Shown: positions 21,773-31,921 of the stretch, one piece after another
Position numbering within the stretch: the first letter of the stretch is position 1
Layout of the letters: the number at the start of each line of letters is the position of its first letter
Source of the DNA: Sophora flavescens
Lineage: Eukaryota; Streptophyta; Magnoliopsida; Fabales; Fabaceae
NCBI GenBank assembly: GCA_030762895.1
Contig: CM061070.1
Coordinates: 81,839,759 to 81,903,758, forward strand
Length of the DNA: 64,000 bases
Reading direction: 5' to 3'
Translations under genes and position numbers: made by a program
Notes under the pieces: generated by a model
Database searches by the model: none
Seen by the model: only the letters and a program-made list of their open reading frames with translations
What the model was told of the DNA's origin: nothing

Positions 21773-23179
21773 TGATGATTGTGATTTCACCTCATTTTTC
21801 GTGTACATTTTTCATGCATTTTCGTATAGTTTAGGCATATTTAATTTGATTATTAGTTAGTTTTTATCTTGGAACAGGTGAGGCGGTTTTGTGTGTTGTT
21901 TTGCAAGAATTTATGATTAAATGCCCAAGATTTATCCATGATGAAGCTTGGATGAAGATAGAGCCTGAAAAGAGAAGAAAATGAGCCAAGCAGAGCCCAT
22001 CACGGCCTAGCCGTGATGACCATCACGGCCGTGATGGAGCAATAACTGAAGAGAAAGAAGCCAAAAGCCAGAAGCTGTCACGGCCTAGCCGTGATGGCTA
22101 TCACGGTCGTGACCTATCAGCTGTACCAGACCCCCAAAAGTCAGACTGGTCACGGCCTAGCCGTGATGCCTATCACGGCCGTGACCTGCTAGTTGGACCA
22201 GACAGAACCGATCACGGACTAGCCGTGATGAGTGTCACGGCCGTGACAGACAAGTTTTTGAAAGCGCGCCCAAGGCAGAACCCGTCACGGCCTGGCCATG
22301 ATGGCCATCACGGCCGTGACGCGCGCCTAAGTTATATAGAGACCTCTGGGCAGAACAGAAAGAGGATCCTGAACCCTAAAATAGACTCTCTGGCTGCTGT
22401 GGCTACTGTGGATCCTCCCATGGAGTTCCTTCCTTCCTTCATCCCTATTTCTTTTCTTTTGCTTTTCCCTTTGATTATGTGTAGCTAAACCCCCTTTTGT
22501 TGGGGGTTAGATGATGGCTTTTCTGAACATGATTGTTTCATGATTTTATTGTAATACAATTTCCTCTTTCTTTATGAGTATTTGATTCCATGCTTAATGC
22601 TTTCCTTTGCCCGATCATCCTAGGAATGAATTTTTGCCTTGATAGACAATTGAAAGATTGATGTTAAGGCATGATCATGAATCAAATGCCAAGTAGTTTG
22701 TGAACCTAGACATAGGTCTTGGGATACTTACAATCTTAAAAATCTTGATTCTTTATGCAAAATCTCAGGTTAATCCACCTAAGACATTAGGGTTTAATTT
22801 GGGGTTTTAGGCTCATTCCACCTAAGACATTAGGGTTTGAGTATTTCAGAAGATTTGATTGTCATAATTGAATTAGGAATTGTTTTATTAATCATGTCAT
22901 TGCAATCATGGGACGATTAGCGTAGTCTAACCCTAACAATTTCATTCATTTGTTTATCTCATCTCTGTTGCTTGTTAAGTGTTTGTCAAAATTCCTAAAA
23001 GAACAAAAACATTTTATTCTTGTTTGTTTGCTACATGTTAGAACTCCCTTGCATCCAAACAATCGGCTAGATAGTAGTTCAATTTGCGAAGTGGTACTTG
23101 TCCGCGATCCCTGAGGACGATATCCGGTCTTACCACCGTATTACTTGTACGACTAGGTATACTTGCTGAAATCGTATCA
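21773..23179 (+). repeat. 3' LTR of the Athila-type element
   Basis: 1.41 kb, begins TGATGATTGTG and ends ATCGTATCA. The hairpin array at 22000-22325 is complete here. It is followed directly by the TSD TTCGC. Confidence 0.94.
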
Positions 23180-23184
23180 TTCGC
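23180..23184. repeat. Target-site duplication TTCGC (right) of the Athila-type element
   Basis: Exact match to 4497-4501. Confidence 0.92.
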
Positions 23185-23994
23185 TTCCTAGAATTCGATA
23201 GCTTTTCTGCCTACTCTGTACCGTTCTCATCTTTCCTTGAATCATCCTTACTTTTTCCGTGGTTTCTTGCACTATTTCAGGTCCTAACACCACACTATCA
23301 CCAGGTTCATTCCAACACAAGGCTGTCTTACATCTCCTCCCATAAAGAGCCTCATAAGGTTCCATCCCAATACTGTAATGGTAGCTATTGTTGTAGGTGA
23401 ACTCTATCAGGGGAAAAAACTTATCCCAACTACCTGACTGTTCTAGCACACAAGCTCTAAGCAAGTCCTCTAAGGACTGGATGGTTCTCTTAGACTGACC
23501 ATCCGTCTGCGGGTGATAAGCTGAACTTAGCCTAAGCTTGGTATCTAAGGCCTCATGAAAACTAGTCCAAAACCTAGAGGTAAACCTCGGGTCTCTATCC
23601 GACACTATGCTAGAAGGTACATCATGTAACCTAACTATCTCTTTGATGTACAAACTGGTCAACCTTTCCAAAGGGTATTCCTTGTTCATCGGGATGAAAT
23701 GGGCAGACATAGTCAATCTATCCATAATAACCCATATCGCTTCATAACCTGCTGAAGTCCTCGGGAGTCCAGACACAAAATCCATGGCAATACTGTCCCA
23801 TTTCCATTTTGGGATACTCAAAGGTTGCAACTTTCATGATGGCTTCTGGTGTTCTATCTTAGCCTTTTGGCACACTAGACAAGTGTACACAAACTCAGCC
23901 ACATGTTTCTTCATCCTAGGCCACCAAAACATCCTCTTTAAATCCTGATACATCTTAGTGGTACCTGGGTGCACACTTAATCCACTCGAATGTC
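23185..23994 (-). pseudogene. Chromovirus integrase zinc finger and catalytic core
   Basis: Reading from 23994 leftwards, the HHCC zinc module is visible (HPGTTKMYQDLKRMFWWP, then CLVCQKAK), interrupted by a stop near 23837. The core follows: WDSIAMDFVSGLP (first Asp), SSIVSDRDPRFTSRFW (second Asp) and SSAYHPQTDGQSKRTIQSLE, where the catalytic Glu region reads KRTIQ. The family normally has an ERTIQ-like motif, so a key residue may be replaced by Lys. The right edge is CACTA element 2 and the left edge the Athila-type element; the C-terminus resumes at 4496. Confidence 0.92.
23992..23994. repeat. Target-site duplication GTC (left) of CACTA element 2
   Basis: GTC matches 31046-31048 exactly. 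CACTA transposons make 3-bp duplications. Confidence 0.9.
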
Positions 23995-24029
23995 CACTAG
24001 TGGAAAATATACATTAGACGGTAAAGGTT

Positions 24030-24290
24030 TACGTCAGTTAACCAAAAGCTAGACGTTAAAAAGGAGGCGGTGGCAGTTTTGTAAATATCAGAGTTCATTA
24101 ATTCAATTTTAACGTCAGTTGTTTTAATGACTGACGTTAAAAGTGAAGCGACTCACTTTTAACGTCAGTTCAATACAAAACTGACATTAACATCGAAGAT
24201 TTTAACGTCAGTTCTATAAAGAACTGACGTTAAAAGTAAGTCACTTCACTTTTAACGTCAGTCCTTACATCAACAGACGTTAAAGGTTAT
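24030..24290. repeat. Left subterminal repeats of CACTA element 2
   Basis: Pairs of TTAACGTCAGTT and AACTGACGTTAA separated by a few bases form short hairpins, repeated about every 40-60 bp. Confidence 0.88.
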
Positions 24291-24463
24291 TTTAATAATT
24301 TTTTTATCTAGTATACGATCCCTTCCGCATTGCCTTCCTCAAAGTTTCAGTTTCACATGAATTGCTTTGATGTTTTGTGTTTCTGTTTTGAAAACTATAA
24401 GTTGAATCAATAACCCAAACCAGATCTCATTCATGAAATCTGAATGTCTGACTAATACAGAAG

Positions 24464-24550
24464 ATTGAAAGGGTTTAAAATCCTATAAAAAGTTAAATTG
24501 AAAGGGTTTAAAATCCTCTAAAAAGTTACATTGAAAGGGTTTAAAATCCT
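24464..24550. repeat. 33-bp tandem repeat, three copies
   Basis: ATTGAAAGGGTTTAAAATCC recurs three times with a 33-bp period; the third copy is shortened. Confidence 0.93.
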
Positions 24551-24852
24551 AAACATTAAAGCTACATCCCATCAGAGAGTTTTATGAAATATGCCAAAGG
24601 GAAAACTATACTCCGAAGACCTCAGAAAACTGGGGGGCATGAGAGAGCTCAAGAGAGAGGCAAAAACAGGTGCACTAGATTTGTTTCAAGCAAAGGCAGT
24701 GGTTCTAGAGACTTCCAAGACGGTCGCTTGCTGCCAAAGTTGAGGTTTTGGAACTGTGACCCCCGAGCACCTGAGTAGCCCTCCAGCAGCTGATTCTCCG
24801 GAAGGTGATAAGGTGAGCAACTCACATAATGTAATTTACTCAGACTTATCAC

Positions 24853-25146
24853 CCATGTAATGTAATTTACTCAAACTCAAGTTGTTTGACCATTAAGACA
24901 AAGACCTTTGAGTCTAGCAATAGGAAGAAAGAGTGATGAAGTTAATCTCCACGGCAGAGCCATATTGTGAAGCAGAAAATTAAAAGGATGGAAGGAAGCT
25001 ATTTATAGGAGCAGGGGATGAAGTTACTAAGCTATTCTGATTTTCTTGAAAACTTACCTATAAACTTAATGCTCATTAAGAGGATTGAGTTACAAGGTGC
25101 ATGGGTAAGTAGCACAGTACAGTCAAAGGAATGAATGTTTTTGCAG
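24853..25146. repeat. Internal duplication in CACTA element 2, copy A
   Basis: About 294 bp beginning CCATGTAATGTAATTTACTC and ending near TTTTTGCAG, closely matching copy B at 25996-26292. It includes the phrase CTCCACGGCAGAGCCATATT. Confidence 0.92.
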
Positions 25147-25154
25147 ATATCTAT

Positions 25155-25450
25155 ACATTTTTAACGTCAGTTTTTAAAAAAAACCGACGTTAAAAGTGTT
25201 TTTCAAATAAAAAATATTAATTGTTAACGTCAGTTTTTTATAAAACTGACGTTAACAGTTTGATTTTTACTTCAGTTAAATAAATAGCTGACGTAAATAA
25301 TCCTATATATTATAAACGTGCAGAATGAATATTGGAAATAATATTGTAATTAATATACGGGAACTTGACAGTCATCAATTAAGTTGACGTTAAAAATGAG
25401 GTGGTGGGTAAACTATTTGCGTCAGTTCTATAAATAACTGACGTAAATAA
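25155..25450. repeat. Second block of TGACGT repeats in CACTA element 2
   Basis: The same AACTGACGTTAA/TTAACGTCAGTT pairs as at the end, here following duplication copy A. A decayed ACGTCAGT/ACTGACGT pair occurs near 25265-25295 and 25420-25445. Confidence 0.85.
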
Positions 25451-25995
25451 TTATGAAACTCATTTCATTGGTTGTCATGTCCCTGTTGTCCCTCTTAACG
25501 CAGATCACTCCATATAGTACTGCAGTTTATTTCTAAACCTTTTTTTATACAAGTTTATTTTTAATTTTTATTAATTAGCTTGAATTAGTAAACAAATTAT
25601 TGTGCAAATTAAAATAAATAAACACTTAACATAAAACAAGTTATATGTATAATTAAATCGTATGACATTGAAGCGATTCATAAGTTAAAATTACATGATT
25701 AAAAGATAAAAAATTTCTGCAACATAGCCCTAAAATATAAAAAAGTTTCTGCATCAACATCATTTTCTTCTCAGTCCTGTCATCAGAAACTCCAATGGAT
25801 GCATCACCTCCCTCACTTGAATTCCAAGATGCAAAGTAAATCCTCAGTCACTAGCAGCGAAAGCAAAGTGAAATGGAGTTCGTTGATGCATCATCTTGAA
25901 TCCACAATCACTTGCTTCCAAAGCAAAGTGAAAGGGATGACGGGGATGAAATAAAGTGAGAGAATCACATTACGTGATTCACCCAACCTTAATAT
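25451..25995. other. CACTA element 2 interior, no gene recognised
   Basis: AT-rich sequence, with an AAGCAAAGTGAAA phrase occurring twice near 25860-25935. No frame supported. Confidence 0.5.
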
Positions 25996-26292
25996 CCATG
26001 TAATGTAATTTACTCAAACTCAGAAGTTGTTTGACCATTAATACAAAGACCTTTGAGTCTAGGAATATGAAGAAAGAGTGATGAAGTTAATCTCCACGGC
26101 AGAGCCATATTGTGAAGCAGAAAATTAATTAAAAGGATGGAAGGAAGCTATTTATAGGAGCAGTGGATGAAGTTACTAAGTAATTCTGATTTTCTTGAAA
26201 ACTTATCTATAAACTTAATGCTCATTAAGAGGATTAGGTACAAAGGTGAATGGGTAAGTAGCACAGTAGTCAAGGGAATGAATTTTTTGCAG
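25996..26292. repeat. Internal duplication in CACTA element 2, copy B
   Basis: Matches copy A (24853-25146) with few changes and a small AATT insertion. It is followed, like copy A, by a block of TGACGT repeats, so the duplicated unit includes terminal-type sequence. Confidence 0.92.
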
Positions 26293-26299
26293 AAACTGA

Positions 26300-26522
26300 T
26301 AAACCTTTAACACCCGTTGTGTAATACAACAGACGTAAGAAGTTGTGAGTGTTTTTAACGTCAGTTTCTTAATACAACTTACGTTAAATATATGACCTTT
26401 AACGTCAGTTATTACTAACAACTGACGTAATAAGTGTGAGAGTTTTTAACGTCCATTTATTAAGACAACTGACGTTAAATATATGATCTTCAACGTCAGG
26501 TTTTACCAAAAACTGACGTAAA
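26300..26522. repeat. Third block of TGACGT repeats in CACTA element 2
   Basis: Further AACGTCAGTT/AACTGACGT inverted pairs, spaced by about 50 bp. Confidence 0.87.
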
Positions 26523-26559
26523 ATGTTGTTTTATTTTAATTATAACGTTTACCCCCGCG

Positions 26560-26880
26560 CGCCTTCTCCACTTCTCTGTACGTCTTTTCTCTTTTCATCA
26601 CGCTCAACCCTCACTCTCGCTCTCACCCTGCCCTAATCGCGAGCTCATCTCCACCGCAACCACCGCGAGGGCTTCTTCGCCAACACCGTGAGGTACACTC
26701 TTAACCCCTAACTCTGTCTTTCCCGCTTATTCTTTGCAATAACTTGACATCTCTCTTTCCCCTGGCCTTCCCGCGCACTAACTCTCCTTGTCCCTCTGCT
26801 CTCAGTAACCACATCGAACGTTGGCCACCACTTGAGCTTCCCCCCCCACCACCACACGAGCGCCTATTTCTGGTGAGTCT
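26560..26880 (+). promoter_or_regulatory. Possible promoter/5' untranslated exon of the CACTA-borne gene
   Basis: After the repeat block the sequence becomes C-rich (CTCTCGCTCTCACCCTGCCC), and a GTGAGGTACACT donor-like site near 26690 resembles the end of an untranslated exon. A tract of C followed by ACCACCACACGAG lies near 26840. Position just upstream of the first ATG exon (27412) supports a leader role; this is inference. Confidence 0.35.
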
Positions 26881-26929
26881 TTAATTAGGGCACATTTTTT
26901 ATTCACGGTTTTGAGTGCATGCATGTTGC

Positions 26930-27110
26930 TCTGCTGGTTTGAAACTGTAGTCTCAGTAGTTGAAACTTGAAACTGTGAGTTTGAGTTGTTTGGAATGTCT
27001 CTATTTTTGGTTTTGAGTGTATGTTGAAACTGTAGTCTCAGTAGTTGTAACTTTAAACCGTGAGTTTGAGTTGTTTGGAATGTCTCTATTTTTGGTTTTG
27101 AGTGCATGTT
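26930..27110. repeat. Imperfect direct repeat, two copies
   Basis: GAAACTGTAGTCTCAGTAGT and GTGAGTTTGAGTTGTTTGGA each occur twice with the same spacing (first near 26941, second near 27025). Confidence 0.88.
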
Positions 27111-27120
27111 GCTCTCTCTT

Positions 27121-27235
27121 GGTTGATCTGTCACGGCCGTGATGCTCATCACGGCTAGACCGTGATCAGTTCCGCCTATGAGGTCTGGTTCGATTGGCAC
27201 GTTACGTGATGGACATCACGCCAGGCCGTGACAGT
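27121..27235 (-). repeat. Athila-LTR-type hairpin unit inside CACTA element 2
   Basis: On the minus strand this reads like part of the Athila-type LTR array: a CCAGAC lead, then GATCACGGTCTAGCCGTGAT, a short spacer and ATCACGGCCGTGACAGA. The LTR equivalents are near 4915-4970 and 22200-22250. A further partial palindrome follows at 27195-27235. Either a fragment of that element or the same dispersed unit was captured here. Confidence 0.8.
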
Positions 27236-27411
27236 GCTTGGCAATCTTCAAAAACTATAGTTTTCAATCTCCCGTATTGTCCTTATATTGGATATATAGA
27301 TGTTTTGTATATCTACAGGACCTATCTAGTTATTTTTATTTATACTTCTGTATTTATTTTGAGTTATAACCTATGTTAATACATTTATATTGTTTCTGAA
27401 CAGGCATACAT

Positions 27412-29347
27412 ATGGATCAGTCGGATAGCCCACATGCACGGGAGGACACTGTGGGGGTTTCGCAGGACCCGATCACGCCTACGCCTGATTCTAGTGTGAG
27501 TTTACATGTTATGTACTATCTTTAGTCCTTCTTGTTAATGTAAGTTTATAATGTTACAACCCTCTATTTTATCATTTTTTTTGTCCATACAGACATCACA
27601 GGCTCATAGGAAACGGGGTAGAGGAGCCACCTCGTTGAAGAAACTAGAGAAGGACAGGCAGAGCGGACAGAAGCTTGAGGTGTCCTTCGATGCTAATCTA
27701 AATGCCCAGGGACCCCGTGCTAAAGAATTTAATAAGTGGGTGTTTCTACAACCGAAGCAGCACGTAAGCATCAAATACAACCACTGGAATGACGTTCCAC
27801 AGAACGTTAAGGATCAAATTTGGGAGGCTATCACGATATTTTACCTTTACATTCGTTTGATTTACATTATTAGATAATTATCCGAGTTATAATCCATCCA
27901 GTTGTTATATATGTATCTAATGTGTAGGTAGCTTGGACTGTGCCAAATGACGAGGATCATCGTCATAAATGTATGAAAATGGCATCAAAGCGTTGGAATG
28001 GGTTCAAGCATGATCTTACCAGGTACTATGTATCTGGGAAGAAGCGGCTTGATAAAATGTTCTCGGATTATCCCTGGATTGATCAGGATACTTGGGATAT
28101 GTTTGCTAGGAGTCGACGGGATGGAGAATTTCAGGTTGGTTGATTAAGTTAATTTTGTATGCTTCTTATAGATCATTTAACTGTATTTAATTATGTGTTT
28201 TTGTTTGAATAGGCTAAGGCAGATAAGGGTCGACAGAATCAGGCAAAGAACGTCCATCGTCACACCATGTCTTAGGGTGGCTACCAGACTCGGATCAAGG
28301 AGATGATGGCGGATAGGCTAAGGGCGAAGCAGGAAGAGCACTCTGCTAGGATTGAAAGAGGAGAGGTGCCTGAGGGCACACCATCAAGTCCTCCGTCGGA
28401 CATCGACCGCGAGGATGTCTGGTTAGCCGGCCGCATGACAAAGGCGGGATCTTTTAAAGTTGATGCCACTTCATGAAGTGGCAGATAAGATTGTAAGTAA
28501 ATAATTAACTTGATTTCAATTGATATTTGTATAGATATTTGCAACACTTTTCACTTGCACGTTTTTTCATTTTTTTTCATTGTAGATGGATCTTAAAGCA
28601 AAATCCTCCCAGGGCGCATTCGTCCCTTCTGGACGGCAGGACGTCTTGATGACTGCTCTAGGCAAGAAAGACCATCCTGGTCGGGTTCTCGATGTTCCTG
28701 GGAACGTGACCATCAAATAATATTATGGCAAGTCTGCTTCACGAAAGCGGGTGGTCAATGAAGCATCAATTTTGGCTGACATTACTCAGCACCTCATGTC
28801 CAACCCAGATATTACAACACATTTGATGCAAGGCTTAATAGCCAACCCAGAATTCAAGCAGGCGCTTGCCAAAGAGCTTTCCTCCGTCGGTACATCCCAG
28901 GACACCGCAGGGCTTGCCAACTCTTCACATGTGAGCACAAAAGAGAGTTTTAGTATGGCACATGTGGAGGACGATGAGTTGGCAGCTAGGGAGCGGGAGT
29001 TGGAAGTCCAGCGCCATGAGCGTGAGTTGGAAATGAAAAGGCGTGAGCTTGAGTTGGACTCCAAACGACGTGAGCTCGAAATGTTAGCAAAGGTGTTTAT
29101 TCATTATTAATGTCCAAATTAGTCAAATAATTACTTGTGTTTTTTTAATTATCGAAAACTTATATATTTTATTTTTCCTAAATTGAAGGCCAAGTCGACG
29201 TCGGTGTCGCTGTCACCTATCACTCGTTTGTTCTCACTTGGTGAGGATTATGCGTTTGAGATTTTTGAATGTCCATTGGATCACAATGGATGGGTGGCAC
29301 GCCCAGATCAACAGAGGATATTTTCCTTCGTTGGTGACGATCTCTGA
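27412..29347 (+). pseudogene. Ptta/En/Spm-family transposase gene remnant (CACTA)
   Basis: The plant transposase Ptta/En/Spm family (PF03004 type) is CACTA-borne. I read exons from ATG 27412 to donor 27496; 27593 to about 27838; 27928-28134; 28213 to about 28493; 28586-29091; and 29189-29347. Protein-like features are LEVSFDANLNAQGPRAKEFN, KDQIWEA, AWTVPNDEDHRHKCM, SKRWNGFKHDLTRYYVSGKK, SRRDGEFQAKADKGRQNQ, and ALGKKDHPGRVLDVPG. A coiled coil rich in RELE repeats lies at 28960-29090. Splice sites mostly follow GT-AG, but the donor near 27838 looks mutated. Stops at 28273-28275 and 28718-28720 and a frameshift near 28470 break it. TNPA-type proteins bind subterminal repeats. Confidence 0.82.
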
Positions 29348-29516
29348 ACGCTGCGAAATAACGTCTGGATGAACAGCAATGTCATCAGTCTACAGTGCAC
29401 TTAAGTTAATTTTAATTTTATAACTTATTTATTTTTGGTATTTTTCCATTTAATAATTTATTTTAATTTCAACATATATATTATGTAATTAACATCCACA
29501 CCTTTTCATATCTTAG

Positions 29517-30397
29517 GTATCTCCATCGTCTTGACTTGATAAGGGCGTTGCATCGGTTTACGGTTTCTTAGATCCGTCAATCCTTCCGCCCCGAGTTCTT
29601 TCTTTGGCGATGCATTGAGTAAATACTTAGGGAACTTGTTGGGAGACAATCCGAAAGAATTATATCTGGCTCCCTACTGTATGGATCGCCATTGGCAGTT
29701 GTTCGTACTTCACCCGTCTAGGCATACTGTCATATTCTTCTGCTCTCTCCACCATGATCCGCCACCGAAGGTGGTGGAAGCAGTAAATATGTAAGTAAAT
29801 AATCTTAAATTTAATTTAAGTTTTAATATCAGTTGTTTTTAGTTTATTACACACATGATATATGAGTTTGTTAATTGATCGACATGATTATTTGTTTATG
29901 ATAGCACGCTGAAGGCGAGTAGCATAAGTCGCGCCAACGGGAGAAGTAGGACTTCTAAGGCTAAAGCAAATCCTGTATGGAACATCCTCAAGGTTTGGTA
30001 GTTTATTTATCAAATAATTAATATTATAATTACTAATTTATGTGTATATTCAACTGACGTTGAAATATATTTTGTTGGTAGTCTCGATTTCAAACTGACA
30101 GTTGGTCGTGCGGCTATTATGTGATGCTTCATATGCTGAACATAGTCTCCGCATCTATTACGGATGGATGGAAGAAGGTAATATTTAAACAACTTGTTAA
30201 ATTATATATTATTGTTTTGAAGATGACTTGCATTGATGTTATTGTTATTATTTGAACGTGTCTAGGCATTTATCGACCAATCGCCTATTGAAGAAGATGA
30301 GTTAAGAGACTTGAGGATGCGCTTCGCTGAATTCTTCTTCAAGTATGCGGCTGAAAAAGGAATTGACAACATACCTCCGCACTACTTAGATAAATAG
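29517..30397 (+). pseudogene. Ulp1-like (C48) cysteine protease remnant in CACTA element
   Basis: Exons at about 29517-29791, 29905-29990, 30082-30177 and 30266-30397 follow GT-AG introns. They give YLAPYCMDRHWQLFVLHP (catalytic His in HW), a CSLHHDPPPK segment, FQTDSWSCGYYVMLHMLN (oxyanion Gln and catalytic Cys of the QxDSWSCG motif) and an end at IPPHYLDK with stop TAG at 30395-30397. This is the C48 SUMO-protease fold often carried by plant CACTA and Mutator elements. The first exon has stops and a frameshift near 29570-29640. It may be part of the same transcript as the Ptta exons upstream. Confidence 0.82.
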
Positions 30398-30639
30398 TTT
30401 TTTTGTTAGACTTTAGAAACTAATTAATAACATGTATATATATATCCTTAGATAGTTTTGTTTTTTAGACATTGGAACTAAAATTTATTTATATATATAC
30501 ATGGGTTTTGGTTTTAAGTCCCCCCATTGTTCAATTTTCCTTTGCAATTCTGTAATGTGTGTGATATTACGTATTCTTGGGGTGAATGCGGGGATAGTTG
30601 AGGGGAGTGATATTTTAAAAATGAATTTAAAAAAAAACC

Positions 30640-31030
30640 TATTAACGTCGGTTGTATCAAACAAGCGGCGTTAATAGTATTTTATAAAATATACGATACA
30701 CTATTAATGTCGGTTGTTTATTACAAGCGACGTTAAAAATAAACCTTTAACGTCGAGTTCTTTATAACAAGCGGCGTTAGTTTTAACAAAATCAACGTCC
30801 GTTGTATTAAAGAACCGGCGTTAATAGTTTTAGTTTAACGTCGATTGTTTAAAAAACGAGCGTTAATTTTTACAAAATTAACGTCGGTTTTGTTAAGGAA
30901 CTGACGTTAATAGTGTTATATTTAACGTCAGTTCTCAACTGACGTTAAAATATTAACTATTAACGTCAGCTGTATTTACGTCAGTCAGTATTCTGACGTA
31001 AAAAATCAATTTTAACTGACGTAAAAAGCA
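30640..31030. repeat. Right subterminal repeats of CACTA element 2
   Basis: Dense alternating TTAACGTC(A/G)GTT and AAC(T/C)GACGTTAA motifs up to 15 bp from the terminus. Some copies carry GCGGCGTTA in place of CTGACGTTA. Confidence 0.88.
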
Positions 31031-31045
31031 CTTATTGCACTAGTG

Positions 31046-31048
31046 GTC
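31046..31048. repeat. Target-site duplication GTC (right) of CACTA element 2
   Basis: Matches 23992-23994. Confidence 0.9.
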
Positions 31049-31330
31049 ATTCTTCAAGGATCAACTTCCTAAGCTTTGGGACGTCTGCTATACAAACTCT
31101 ATCTTTAACCTCAAAACTCCATCACTTCCGTCCTTACTAAAGTCTCTACCTTGAGCAAGCAACTTCCTCTGGTCTAATAGAAACTTATCTACCTTTTGGC
31201 CTTCTCTAATCTCATCCATCAAACTATTGGTAACCTTTAAGGTTCCAAGCCTAATTCTCTTAGGGGTAACTCCCCAAGCTAAACTGAGGTCTCTAAATTC
31301 CTCGATTAGATCTATCCCCCTAACCATCTA
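31049..31330 (-). pseudogene. Chromovirus RNase H-integrase linker
   Basis: The stretch with IDLIEEFRDLSLAW, LGTLKVTNSLMDEIREGQK and KDGSDGVLRLKI is the typical connector between RNase H and integrase in Tekay/Del pol. It is in the same frame as RNase H but separated by a stop near 31328. CACTA element 2 cuts it at 31046. Confidence 0.88.
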
Positions 31331-31921
31331 ATCGGAAACGTGCAAGGTTTTTCTACTCAAAGCAACGACCACTACATTAGCCTTTCCTGGGTGGTAGGTC
31401 AGATCAAACTCATAATCCTTCAGGAACTCCATCCAACTACGTTGCCTCATATTGAGCTCCTTTTGATCAAACAGGTATTTCAAACTCTTATGATCACTAA
31501 AACGCTCAAATTTAGCTCCATAAAGGTAATGCTTCCAGATCTTTAAGGCAAACACCACAGCTCCTAACTCTAGGTCATGGGTAGGGTAGTTCTTCTCATG
31601 GATTTTCAACTGCCTAGAAGCATAAGCTACTACCTTACCATCTTGCATCAACACTCCACCTAAACCTTGCTTCAATGCACACAATACACTACGAAAGGTT
31701 TACTAGGATCGGGCAAAACTAAAACTGGTGCTGATGTTAACCTATCCTTCAGGGTTTGGAAACTCTCCTCACACTTCGAGTCCCACACAAACAAATGTCC
31801 CTTCTTTGTCAGATGGGTTATGGGTAACACTAACTTAGAAAAACCTTCTATAAACCTCTTATAGTACCCTGCTAAACTCAAGAAACTTCTAACCTCGGTC
31901 ACTTTGGCGCTTCCCACTAGA
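31328..31921 (-). pseudogene. Chromovirus RT end and RNase H
   Basis: From right to left: VTEVRSFLSLAGYYKRFIEG (end of RT), FQTLKDRLTSAPVLVLPD, then RNase H with VYC (the Asp that should follow is at a frameshift near 31680), LGAVVFALKIWKHYLYG (Glu region), FSDHKSLKYLFDQKELNMRQ (Asp) and a terminal YHPGKANVV. It shows a frameshift near 31680 and a stop near 31328. Confidence 0.9.

Larger units (their letters stand above)
4502..23179 (+). mobile_element. Athila/Calypso-type Ty3/gypsy retrotransposon, split by a copia element
   Basis: Two matching LTRs (4502-5889 and 21773-23179) begin TGATG and end TATCA and are flanked by TTCGC duplications. Downstream of the left LTR is a tRNA-Asp-type primer site. 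The order gag, protease, RT, RNase H, integrase on the plus strand is Ty3/gypsy. The gag knuckle spacing and primer site fit the Athila/Calypso group. Total length is 18.7 kb, of which 8.4 kb is a nested copia element. No envelope-like frame is seen in the 1.85 kb after integrase. Several stops and a frameshift in pol make it inactive. By eye the LTRs differ by a few percent. Confidence 0.93.
23995..31045 (+). mobile_element. CACTA element 2, 7.05 kb, with Ptta and Ulp1 remnants
   Basis: It begins CACTAGTGGAAAATATAC and ends with the complement of CACTAGTGCAATAAGTG, flanked by GTC on both sides. Subterminal repeats of the form TTAACGTCAGTT lie at both ends and in the left interior. On the plus strand, spliced exons encode a Ptta/En/Spm-type transposase (27412-29347) and a Ulp1-like C48 protease (29517-30397). 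I find no TNP2-type (TNPD) transposase, so it probably cannot move alone. It is inserted near the integrase zinc finger of the chromovirus. Confidence 0.93.

Noticed and set aside
24584..24778. 64-codon frame in CACTA element 2 as a gene
   Set aside because: Does not resemble TNP2 or any family I know, and the region is flanked by tandem and subterminal repeats.
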